From Capitulum mitella (lineage: Eukaryota > Arthropoda > Thecostraca > Pollicipedomorpha > Pollicipedidae), in NCBI GenBank assembly GCA_030062745.1, contig CP099845.1, positions 16,284,903-16,348,902 of the forward strand: a stretch of 64,000 nt of DNA, written 5' to 3'. The notes beneath the pieces are model-generated. The model saw only the letters and a program-made list of their open reading frames with translations. It was not told where the DNA came from and did no database searches. This document shows positions 12,241 to 22,430 of the stretch, piece by piece; positions within the stretch are counted from its first letter, which is position 1, and each line of letters starts with the position of its first letter. A program made the translations under genes and the position numbers.

Positions 12241-12661
12241 GTGTATTATATCCGAGCCGACTGACCGGCCGGGTGCCGCTGCGGCCGGCCGTGGTTCGTC
12301 CCGCCCCGTGGCAATCGGACCGTGCCTCGTGCCGGCTGGAGCCGAGGTCAGGGTGGCCGATCAGCGGCGCGGAGATTTTGCTGTGACGCAGACGACCGAC
12401 TGACGCCTGACGAGACACACAAATTAACACAAGACTAATCGGCTACTGACTAATGGTCAATCCTGACTGATGCGTCGAAAAAGAAGCCAGAAAACAAACA
12501 ATTTGCTGCGACGTGCCTTGGCGGGCGGCGACACGATTGCGCCCCTATCTCATGGGTCGCTTGTCTCCGAATATAAAATGTTGCGATCCATTTAGACTTA
12601 GGAAGCAGAATATGGCGCGTTCAGTAGGGTCTTCGCCGACTGCCTGGCTTTTTCACACGAA

Positions 12662-13422
12662 ATGGCGACTCGCGGTGATCCAGTCCATTCTACTGAGGAC
12701 CGCGAAGCGTTCCTGATAATGCAAGATCGACTAAGCGACTTCTTCATCTTATCGAATACCACTGGACTCGCCTCCTCGTGGTGACACTGAGAGAACACCT
12801 GCGAGCTGAGACAGTGTGAGTCTCTCTGGACCCGGAGCTGGGCCCTGCTGAGCGGCAGCACGTCACAATGGTCCGCCGCCAGCTGGCTTTCTGCCGCAGC
12901 TGCGGTAGCCTGGATAGCCTGGTGCCACAACACCGCTCTGAGACCTGCACAGCTAACGTGAGTGGCTGTCATCACTGTGGCCAAACTGGCCGTTTTCCGG
13001 CCATCTGCCCGCTGCCACGTGGCCTGCCGCCACTATCAGTGCAGCCGCAGCCGTCCTGCCTGACGCTGCCGGTGCGACCACCGCCCCGGCCTGAACCTGC
13101 CACCTACACGGCCGTCTCCGGCTCTGACGCTGCCGGTACAGCCGCGCAGCCAGCCCGAGCAGCCGTCGTCTTCTCCGTTGCCACCGCGACCGCCCAGCCT
13201 GAAGCTGTCGGTCCAGTTGCTTCTGTCCGACCCGCGGTTACCGCCGCCCGGTACGCCTTCGTCGCCGCCGCCACCACCGCTGCCGCAGCGCGGCACACCA
13301 CCGCCGTCCGACCTGCCGTTACCTCTTCTAGTGCCGCCACCACCGATCGACCGTCACCACCTCTGAAACCGCCTCTGCCGCCGTCCGACCAGGCTGCTGG
13401 GAACACCCCGACCACCGACTGA
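12662..13422 (+). pseudogene. Probable retrotransposon gag relic with zinc-knuckle region
   Basis: A short frame from ATG at 12662 (MATRGDPVHSTEDREAF) stops at 12784. A second frame, interrupted by TGA near 12819, continues as an open frame to 13422. That frame contains CRSCG and, after a gap, CHHCGQTGRFPAIC. The latter has CCHC zinc-knuckle spacing (C-x2-C-x4-H-x4-C) with His replaced by Arg. A low-complexity Pro/Ala/Thr tail follows. Paired CxxC clusters before a knuckle are seen in LTR-retrotransposon gag proteins. The frame break, the lost His and the lack of pol or LTRs point to a dead fragment. The assignment is an inference from motif spacing only, and a cellular CCHC protein fragment is possible. 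Confidence 0.35.
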
Positions 13423-13739
13423 TTGTCATCCCACCAGGGTCTATTTTAACATGTGAACGGGGGGGGGGAACAATCCCCACCAGCGACCGCCAAATCTCCC
13501 CCAGTACGCAGCGAAATCCCCCCAGTGAAAACGTTGTTTTGCCAATAACGCTCTCCCGAACAAGTCATTGTCACGCTTCAGGCAGAGACTGTGCCGAGCA
13601 CATGTGCATGCTGAAGCAGCGACCTGTGAATAAAAAGATGAAAACGGAGAATAAGCGCACAGTTGTTCTTTTTTTCTTTTCTGGAGAAAAACGTCGGACA
13701 GGTTTCAAATGCCGTCAGCTGAATCTTATTGCCGTAGAT

Positions 13740-13915
13740 AAGTGCAAAGATTAGGGAAAGATAATATATACAATATAATATGGAGGATAACCAAGAAAGG
13801 CTCTGCATGCCTGTTTAGTCCTTTTGTAGAGCACAGGTGAGTGTAAAGATTAGGCAAGGATAATACATAGGATATAATGCATACGTTGACTAAGAAGGGC
13901 TCTTCATGCATGTAA
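13740..13915. repeat. Imperfect ~111-bp tandem duplication
   Basis: gtgcaaagattagggaaaga at about 13742 and gtgtaaagattaggcaagga at about 13853 begin two diverged copies. Both continue through a gataata-rich stretch to ggctc-tgcatg or ggctcttcatgc. Confidence 0.65.
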
Positions 13916-13919
13916 CGAC

Positions 13920-15418
13920 TCTCCTGGATTCCGTCCTGATTGGTTCAAGTTCATGAACTGCTGCGATCACAAGCGATGAAAAACAGATCGCGCAACATAC
14001 GGCAAATCCATTTGGCGGATCCATCAGATATAGAAGCGACAGCCGACGGCCTTTGTCCGGCTTGTCTCCACCCATGAAACTCCCAAGACGCCTCCTCTTG
14101 GTCCCGATGCACGTCACAGGGCTCGCAAGCCTATCTCGGACGCACTGGCCGCTTTTTTGGTCATTTGCTAAGCAACGCATCTACAGCCCTTGGGCGACCG
14201 AATTTTTCAGTCGAATCAAGTTTCGGGCGAAAAACTAATCAAGTTCACCTCAGGACTGCTTGCTCACTTCACTGCCAACAAACGGGTTCTGTTTGTTGCA
14301 CCAAATGTCGGCGGCACCAGCCGTGTTCTATGCGGTCGAGCTCGTCGGAAATGCGTGTCGAAGGACCTCGGTCCAATCGGCAGGACGGCCCGCCTCATTG
14401 TGGAAGAACGCAGAATGTGTCTCCGGCCCGATGAGATCGCAGACGCAGTATCTGCCGCTTTCTGCGCGGTCGAGCTTGTTGGACAGCCGTCGGTCGAAAA
14501 AGGGCGACCTTGTCTTTGTCCACCGAGTGGCCGATGTCCAGAGGGTCAATCTGTTGCACAGGGGCGACGACGACTGCCAGCGTCGCCGTCCCTACCCCCC
14601 GCTCATAGATACACGCCTGTCACAGGCTGCTGCACGTATATTGGTGCATAGGTTTTATGCTTCTCATGTGTTGTTGCGTGCAGTGTCGGCGCCACAGATT
14701 TTTGACAGTGGGATACTACCAGGGACACCATTCAGACGATGACCTCTTGAAAGGACCCCCTCTAAAAACTGCGTTTCTCCTCGGCTTTGGGCCATGGCAT
14801 TTTACGATTTACGGTCTTTGCAATACAAAACTTGTCGCTTATCTTGCCGAAATAAAGGCAAAATTGGCAATCACCCGACCGAAAATTCTGCGTTTCACAC
14901 AGGAAAACAAATCCCCTTCCTCGCTCTCCACTTCATGCTCTCAGATTTTGGAATTTGCCTCTTCCTCCGAGGAACAGCCAGATTTCCAGGATTTCATTCA
15001 TGAATGCAAAATTTTCATTCATGAATGCAAACCAAGCAAACTTTGTCACAATTTTTCCGAAGTTAAGTTTCACCGACAAAATGACGCCATAAAATTGTTT
15101 TATAATATGCGTCCGATTTCAGATCTCTGTCGAGGTCGGGCTGATCACTGAATCGTTCCAGTCTGTTTCGGTAAAATGACTATGCTTCCAAAATGCTTCC
15201 ATATGCAAAAAACTACGAATTTCCTTCTTATCCCAAAAATCTGAGAACAAGTCGTATGCTTTACCACAAGAATTCCACCTCACGAGCTAGGAATATTGTG
15301 GAGTACTGCGTGTGGGCAGTATGTATACAGTATATGCAATATGTATGTATACAATGAAATGACTGTGAGGTGCTGGTGCCCCACGTACCCCACGGTGGCG
15401 CCGCCCACGATTGCGTGC
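13920..15418. other. Intergenic; overlapping ORFs without recognisable product
   Basis: Open frames of about 150 codons overlap on + at 14190-14742, with another of about 70 codons on the minus strand (14328-14549). None matches a family I know, and the overlap suggests chance in GC-rich sequence or an old element. At 14994-15030 the palindromic ttcattcatgaatgcaaa occurs twice. Confidence 0.4.
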
Positions 15419-15674
15419 CAGGCACATAGCCAGGATTTTCCTCGGGGGGAGGGCAATGTCAAATTTTGTCATATGTAACTGGCATATGACAAAATTTATG
15501 GGAAAAGCAGCGATTGTATTTAGCTTACCTCATATTTACCGTACAGGAAAACGTATGTTTGATTCTGCAACATATATATGATCACTATTACGCATTCCTG
15601 CGAAATCGCTATATATCCAGCGTAGAGGCCTGGCTCATGGGATGGCCCATGGCCATCCCTTGCTTACGTCCCTG
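15419..15674. mobile_element. Small hAT-like MITE, 256 bp
   Basis: The left end is caggcacatagccagg. The right end as reverse complement is cagggacgtaagcaag (11 of 16 match). Flanks are ttgcgtgc (15411-15418) and ttgcttgc (15675-15682), a possible 8-bp duplication with one mismatch. There is no coding capacity. Confidence 0.55.
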
Positions 15675-16037
15675 TTGCTTGCCATCAAAAGTAAATGTTG
15701 TACTTTTATGATAAGATAATAGTGAAATTCACATTTGCTTTTGCTGCATGACGTCAGGAAATTTTGTTGGTTGCTTCCTGTGGCTGAATTCATGGGCGTA
15801 AAAACGGGGGCCGGGGACCGTGACCCCCACATTTTTCGGCAATTTAACATAACCCCTATGGGAAAAACATTTCTGCCCCCTCCCAAATTTCTGGATGTTC
15901 CTATGTTCTTGACTGAATCTTTACCATACTTGAAGCATTTCAGCGTTATCTCTGCCACACAGACTACTAGAAAATCAGCATTTTACATTGGAGATGCTTT
16001 TGGTGCCAATAGGGGTGCATTTTTTTACCACTGGAGG

Positions 16038-16497
16038 CAGGGGTGTTGATTTTTGCTGATGACTGGGGGGTTGAGCCGAGGGCCCGACAACATAATCTCC
16101 CCCTCCAAATGTGGGTTCCCAAAGGATTTAGCCCATTTTATTTTGACCAACAGAAATTTATAAGCGTTTTGCTGCTATTCATCACATAGAAAATAACATT
16201 TATTCCCATATCTATATGCACACATACATATGTATGGGAATACACGCAATTGTATATACTTACATGTATACATATACATATAGAAGATAGAAAGATCGAC
16301 AAACATCGCTTTAGACTTTATTCTTTACTTTCCGCCAAACTCTTCACCATTTCGCCTGTTCTTCTCGTTATTATTACTCATCACCCTTTAAAATCGGCAG
16401 AAAATATCGGGGAAGGGGTTCAGGCCGCCATTGAGGGGGTCAGATCAACATTGTGTGGGCCAAGGCCCTCTCAAAAGGATATCAATCGACACCCCTG
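16038..16497. mobile_element. hAT-like MITE, 460 bp
   Basis: The left end is caggggtgttgatt. The right end as reverse complement is caggggtgtcgatt (13 of 14). Flanks are actggagg (16030-16037) and attggcgg (16498-16505), an 8-bp duplication with two mismatches. The terminal sequence resembles the larger element starting at 17004. Confidence 0.6.
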
Positions 16498-16599
16498 ATT
16501 GGCGGTGCCCGGGCCATATGTATGGGATACAGTTCTCCGCTTGTGTATTAGTACATATACTGTACATGTACCTGTGCCGTTCAAAAGGCGTCCCTGTGA

Positions 16600-16790
16600 C
16601 ACCAGACCGACGGGTGGTCCCTGCAGACCGGTAGGGGGCCCAAAAGGCCGGCAGGGGGCCCCCTGCACGCCAGCACGGGGTACCCGCCTGTCCCCATGGC
16701 CCTGCTGCGAATGCTTCATGCCACGGGCGGCGGAACGGAGTGGGGTCACGGGATACCGTGCCCCCCCCCCCCCTTTCGTTACTAAATTAT
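16600..16790. repeat. GC-rich satellite-like patch and poly-C tract
   Basis: It contains gtagggggcccaaaaggccg and gcagggggccccctgc units like those in the 8.6-10.6 kb satellite. A run of about 14 C follows near 16761-16774. Confidence 0.5.
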
Positions 16791-17275
16791 TATTAACATA
16801 CTAAATTATTATAACATTTACCTTATGGCGTTGCATGGAAAGAAATGGCCCGAAAAGAAGCCGGCGCCCCTCCCTGTCGGAACACGTTCCGCCTCTAGTG
16901 CTTCACATGGGAAACATACTAGACCAAGATTTAACATTGCCAAAGGTACATGATATTTTACACTACTACTGAGCTCAACACAAAAACAGCAAGATTTCAG
17001 TCAGGGGTGTGGTTTCCTATATCTTTGTGGGTGCCCCGGCACCCACAAATTGGAAATGGGCACTCACAATAATACGATTTAAGCACCCATAACTTAAATT
17101 ATGTTTAAATATTGGAACATACTTATACTCGCAGTCCCACGAGGTTAACCACCTAAAATCAGCTTTGTAAACAATAAGCGGAACTGAATCACTCCACTGT
17201 CATCCACCAGCTGCTTTTCTCCACCATCCTGCATGTAGCATTGTGTCAAGCCGGCTCCTGAAGAAAGGTCATCCA

Positions 17276-18503
17276 TTAACCCGCGCACGACCGTCGGTCC
17301 GTTTCGAACATGGGCGACTGGGGGGCAGTTGGCCGCCCCCCTCTAACTCAGGAACGGTTGGTCGCACCATAAAAATAAGCGTACCGTTGGAAAGCTTGTG
17401 ACGAGCAGAACTCCAAACTGGTCTCATTTTTAGTTTTAGATAATATGTAAGCAATTTACACCCTATATATGTTTTCTCATAGCCGATTGCATGAGACCAA
17501 GAAATGGCCTGAATCTCAAGGGCTGTGACTAAAAACGCTTAGGTAAAGACATTAACGCACAAGTAAAAGTCCGCGGATGCCGATACACGCCTAATTTCCC
17601 AGATTCGTTCAATATATACGCCGAAACGTTGAGTTAAAGACACGGCATTTCTCGCCGTAGCTGTCGGCGTTCGCTGCTGCCGTATGCGGTAACAGATGGA
17701 CGGGAACTAGTTTTAGCGTTCCTTTATTATCGCGAAAAAAGACGATCTATGTATATTTTATTGATCTATCTTAGAGGTTCGTGCGATGGTTTTTCATGCT
17801 TAAATTTTTGAAAAACTGATTAGTCACCAATCTACCAAGTTGGCGGAGCTTTATTCCGCGACAGCTTGTTTATGTCCAAAATATGCTACTTTTTCACACT
17901 TTTTGAGGTTCCTGGTATTACATACGTCTGTGCAGGCTAGTTCTGCCATTTTCTACCCATTCTGAGTAATTCATGGGCGATTTTGACGGTGGTACACTTT
18001 GGCTCACTACAGTTATTCGTGACCTGACCTCAGGTCAATGGCTGGAAGTCATTGATACTTTGCCCAATGACGGTAACTAGATGTCTGCTTCACTCCACAC
18101 TAAAAATGTTATGAAATATTCCGTCAATTTCCGAAAAAAACGACGACATGTGGTAAAAATGGGCTTGACCTTAGGTCAATGACCCGAAAAATTCCGAAAA
18201 ATCACCTGAGATAGCAGATTTGTTGCATCTATCACGATCACGAATCCCTGAAAGTATTATTGAGATATCTTGTTTTGCGAAAAAGTTAGAGGGCGTTTAA
18301 CTTTTTCGAACATAGGTCTGTTTGACCTGACCTAGGTCACGCGCCTGACCTGAATTGAGGCCAAAATTTTGCCACGAGATGTAAAACTGATGAAGCAAAA
18401 GGTACGCAAAGTTTCGAGACTTTGTGTTTGTTCGTTCTCTCGCAATGCCAGAGAAACCTCGGCGGGGAGCAGTCAACTGCCCCCCCAATCGGGGACGGGT
18501 TAA
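17276..18503 (-). mobile_element. TTAA element family A, copy 1 (piggyBac-like MITE), 1228 bp
   Basis: It is bounded by TTAA at 17276-17279 and 18500-18503. Termini start cccgcgcacgaccg on the left and, as reverse complement, cccgtccccgattg on the right. Length, order of internal blocks (aataagcgtaccg, acgccgaaacgttgagttaa, gacctcaggtcaatggctgg, tgacctaggtca) and TTAA boundaries match the copies at 20525 and 34374. It is reversed relative to them. TTAA duplications and ends starting CC are typical of the piggyBac superfamily. No transposase is visible. Confidence 0.85.
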
Positions 18504-18819
18504 CACGCGCACTGGAAAGGGGGTCTTTTTGTGCCTCCCCCCACCCGTTTTATTTGAATATCTCGAGCACTGATCGGAGCAGGTTGCTGCTACTTTGTGA
18601 CATTTATGGCAATTGAATAACTCGTCAAATGACACAGAAAAATTGGGAATCGGCAGGAAATTTTTGAAGTTACACGCATTTGAAGTCAGGCAATTATGAC
18701 GAAAACGACGGTTGTCGCTGACAAATGGGAACTTTGTGAAAGAACTAAAGTTTTACCTAAGATTACCGTTTGAACACAATCAGGCGATGTCATTTGGGCA
18801 TAAATGATGGATGTACCAA

Positions 18820-19270
18820 GACCACAGCCAGGGGCAGTAAGGGTCAAGGTAATAAAAGGTCAAGGCCAAACAACTTGTGACCTGATCCAGATTTGCTTTG
18901 CAACATGCCAGTTTGTATGAAATATGCATTCAAAGGCCCTAATAAAAACACGTGTACGCACACTGATACGCTTACGTATACCAAAGTCAGTGAAGGTCAA
19001 GGTCATTAAAGGTCAAAGTCCAGTATGTTGTGAACTGGCCCAGATTTGTTCTGCGACATGTCGATTTGTACGGAATTTGCATTCAAAGACCCTAATAAAA
19101 ACACGTGTGCGCACATGGATGCGCATGCATATATAAAAGAGCCATTTCAGGGCAAGGTCATCAAAGGTCAAGGGCGACTTTTTTGTGGCCTGGTCCAGAT
19201 TTGCTTTGCAATATGTCGATTTGTATGAAATGTGAATTTAAAGACCCTACTAAAACACGTTTGGCACATT
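18820..19270. repeat. ~154-bp tandem repeat, about 3 units, inside element C
   Basis: cagattt-anchored units begin at about 18888, 19041 and 19196, so spacing is 153-155 bp. Each has gcattcaaaggccctaataa or a variant, then acacgtgt-gcgcac and aaggtcaaggtcattaaagg or similar. Confidence 0.8.
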
Positions 19271-19320
19271 ATACGTACATACATATATACATAGGTAAGT
19301 ATACATACATACATAAATAT
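19260..19320. repeat. cata/tacg microsatellite
   Basis: Runs such as acatacatatatacat and atacatacatacata lie at the end of the 154-bp array. A similar (cata)n patch occurs at about 16205-16285. Confidence 0.7.
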
Positions 19321-20524
19321 AAACGCTGGGAATGGCCAAATGTATCGATGTTGGCTACCTTCACTGAAAATACGCCAAAACATACATGTTGTGCCCTCAT
19401 TTACTCTCAAACTGTCCCGTGTTGTTCGAAATCTGATCTGCAAAAGATGAAAAAATGGCGCCATAGGTCAATGACCTGGCATGACCTCTGCCCACATTCC
19501 TCAGCCAAGACGTCAAATGAATGGAAATTGTCGTATTCCACGCTTTAACGGCCAAACAAACACCTTTTCCCGTTTCGTTCGAAAAGTCGCACGAAATGGC
19601 CTGTAGGTACGGTCCGAGAAAGTGTCCAAAGTTGGCCTTTTTCACGAGAAATTTGACCTTAAAGATATCGACCTAGGGTAGTGAAAATTGCACATAATTT
19701 AAATCGTTATAGTCCCACCCTGTCCGTAAAATTTCATGTGTCTAGCTCTGTCTGTTGCCGAGATCGGAGGGGGACACTTTTAGACTCTCCCTTCCAGTGC
19801 TGGTTAGTGCGAAACCCCCTTGCACTGCGCGTGTTAAAGGGAGTGGATCTACTAAAATCGTGATTTTTAACCGTGCACATACGAATGAAGAGGACATTTT
19901 TATAAATAAAAGCGTAGGTACCATTCATTCTTGCCAACTCGCCCTCGTTTGCTCATATTTTATTGAGGTAGATGAGTAGGCTGGCTGCCAGCCCAAATTT
20001 AATCTACTTACCCCATTTTGTTTTCAACACTAAAATCGCTGATGAATCGGGTTAACGCATCGCTAGCCTCAGCGATGTCGAAGCTCACATCAGATAACGA
20101 ACACCAAAATTATGAAGGCGGCCATCATGGGTTTAGGCAAGTACCGCTACTATTCCTCGAATCTCCCTCCCAGGTATGTATTACGTGGATACGTCGAAAT
20201 ACTTTAGTGTTGTTTGTCAAAACAATCGTCGATGCCGTTTGTAACCGCATCCGGTACAGGAAGGCAAATAGAGTTGGGTAAGCATCGGGTGTGTCCAAGG
20301 TTTACCTCCATATTTTCCGCTCGTCGATTGACTCCTTTCTCTAGTATTTTGTGTTGCATTTTGCCTACCGATATCACTGTCGATAAATATAATAACTAAA
20401 ATGCATGAAATATTGGTCTGAGATAACCAAAATCCACTTTTCATTTACATGATAACCCATAACCAATCTTAAATATTCCCCAGAGTGCGTTTTTGGGACA
20501 ACAGAAAAACCAGATACATTCCCT

Positions 20525-21765
20525 TTAACCCGCCCCCGACTGGAGGAGGGGCAGTTGACATCCCCCTTGAGTTTTTTTCTGGGATTGCGAGAGAACGATC
20601 AAACACAAAGTCACGAAACTTCGTATGTCTTCTGCTTGATCATTTTTCACACCTTGTTTCACCTTCAACCTTCAAAGTTTTGACCTCAGGTCAAGCCAGG
20701 TGTCTGACCTAGGTCAGTCAAATGGACCTATGTCGAAAAAAGTGTAGCGCCCTCTAACTTTTTCGCAAAACAAGACATCACAATAATACTTTCAGAAATA
20801 AGTCATCTTCATAGATGCAACCAATCTGCTATCTCAGATTTTTCGGAATGTTCTGGGTCACTTACCTAAGGTCAAGCCTATTTTTAAGACATGTCGTCGT
20901 TTTTTCGGAAATTGGCGTAATCTTTCATAACATTTTTAGTGTGGAGTGAAGCAGACATCTAGTTACCGTCAATGGGCAAAGTTTCAATGGCTTCCAGCCA
21001 TTGACCTGAGGTCAAGTCGCGAATAACTGTTGTGAGCCAAAATGTACCACCGTCAAAATCAGCGATGAATTGCTCAGAACGGGTAGAAAATGGCACAACT
21101 GCTTGCACATACGTAAGTAATACCAAGAAGCTCAAAAAGTTTTGAAAAATTGCATATTTTGGAAGTAACCAGGCTCTCGCGAATAAAGCTTCGCCAATCG
21201 TGTGATTGGCAACTAATCCATTTTTCCAAAATGCAAGCATAAGAAACCATCACTAGAACCACCAAGATCAATAAAATTTACATGAATAGGCTTATGTCGA
21301 GAAAATGAAGGAACGCTAAAATTAGCTGCCGTTAATTTCTTACTGCGTGCGGCTGCAGCGCCCGCCGACAACCGGCGTGAAAACTATCGTGTATTTAACT
21401 CAACGTTTCGGCGTACATATTGAACAAATCTGAGAAATTAGACGTGTGTCGGCATCCGCGGACCTTTACTTGTGCGTTGGTGCCTCTACCTATGTGTTAT
21501 TAGTCACAGTCTTTGAGATTCAGGCTCTTTCTCGGTCTCATGCAGTCGGCTGTGGGAAGATATATAAAGGGCGTAAACTGCTTACATATTGTCTAAAACT
21601 CCAAATGAGGCCAGTTTCGAGCTCTACTCGTGACAAGCCTTTCAAAGGTGTGCTTATTTTTATCGTGCGATTAACCGTTCGTGAGTTACAGGGGGGGGGG
21701 GCGGCCAATCGTCCCCCCCTCAGTCGGGCGTGGTCGTCGCTGACCGACGGCCATGCGCAGGTTAA
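20525..21765 (+). mobile_element. TTAA element family A, copy 2, 1241 bp
   Basis: It is bounded by TTAA at 20525-20528 and 21762-21765. Left terminus cccgcccccgactgg; right terminus, as reverse complement, cctgcgcatggccgtcgg. It shares all internal blocks with copy 1 in inverse orientation, including tgacctaggtca at 20705-20716 and the acatgtcgtcgtttttt block. It lies inside the 4.96-kb hAT-like element. Confidence 0.85.
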
Positions 21766-21967
21766 GGATGTCGCCGCCATAAAGCCATCTAATATCCATC
21801 TTACGTAATTTACCTCCCGTAATACCTTTTTAAACTGATTTCTCTGAACTTCAGGCGTAAACACCTGTCACGACCCGTTACCCCTTCGAAACGCAATGTT
21901 TGGATGTCCCCATGTGCATTTTGGGCACCCACAATCATTTTCCGAAAACCACACCCATGATTTCAGT

Positions 21968-22430
21968 GCAACAGCAGGGAGATGAGCCGATTCGGTCCCG
22001 CCATGGGCCCTGGGCCCAATTATTGGCTATAAGCCACTGCTGCCATCTACAGACGCCTACACGCATCGATTGTCGTCCTAACCGCGCCATAAATGTCTCA
22101 TTTGGATATCGGCTGTCTGTTGGTAGCGATACATTTGATACTTCTGCAAAATATCTCGAATTGGACAAATAAATACCGTAAGGTAAGTGCACGTTTTGTC
22201 CTTGCAACATTACTTCGTGACTGGAATGTGGTGTTAATGGATTGGTGGCGGACTGTAATCATTTCATTTTCTTGGCCGCTCCCGAACTCGCCGGTCGTAC
22301 TTCAGCGCCACGCCCATGTCCCATTTCGGAACACGAATATACGTAAATGTGAGAGAATCAGATTATCATTGAATTTATGGGCCTTCTTGTGCCAGGTTAT
22401 TTGAGTGTTACTCCTTGATCTTCTGGTATG
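21968..22430. other. Intergenic, no gene recognised
   Basis: Ordinary-composition sequence between the hAT-like element and the CpG-poor domain. A 103-codon frame (22093-22404) shows no recognisable motif. Confidence 0.5.

Larger units (their letters stand above)
18500..19837. mobile_element. TTAA element family C, 1338 bp, abutting family A
   Basis: The left end is ttaacacgcgcactgg. The right end as reverse complement is ttaacacgcgcagtgc, with 12 identical terminal bases followed by a shared ggggg block. Its left TTAA is the same four bases that close family A copy 1. The interior has a ~154-bp tandem repeat and many aggtca hexamers. No coding sequence is recognised. Confidence 0.82.
17004..21959. 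mobile_element. hAT-like element with nested TTAA elements, 4956 bp
   Basis: The left end is caggggtgtggtttcc. The right end as reverse complement is catgggtgtggttttcgg. A perfect 8-bp duplication, atttcagt, lies outside at 16996-17003 and 21960-21967. Inside it, two family-A TTAA elements in opposite orientation and one family-C element occupy most of the length. Removing them leaves about 1.15 kb of host element, in which no transposase is recognisable. In that remainder, ATGGGTTTAGGCAAGTACCG near 20130 opens a 15-codon frame ending at a gtatgt donor-like site (20173). This could be chance. Confidence 0.82.

Noticed and set aside
14190-14742. Overlapping 153- and 160-codon frames
   Set aside because: They overlap in different frames, neither matches a known family, and an equally protein-like frame exists on the other strand.
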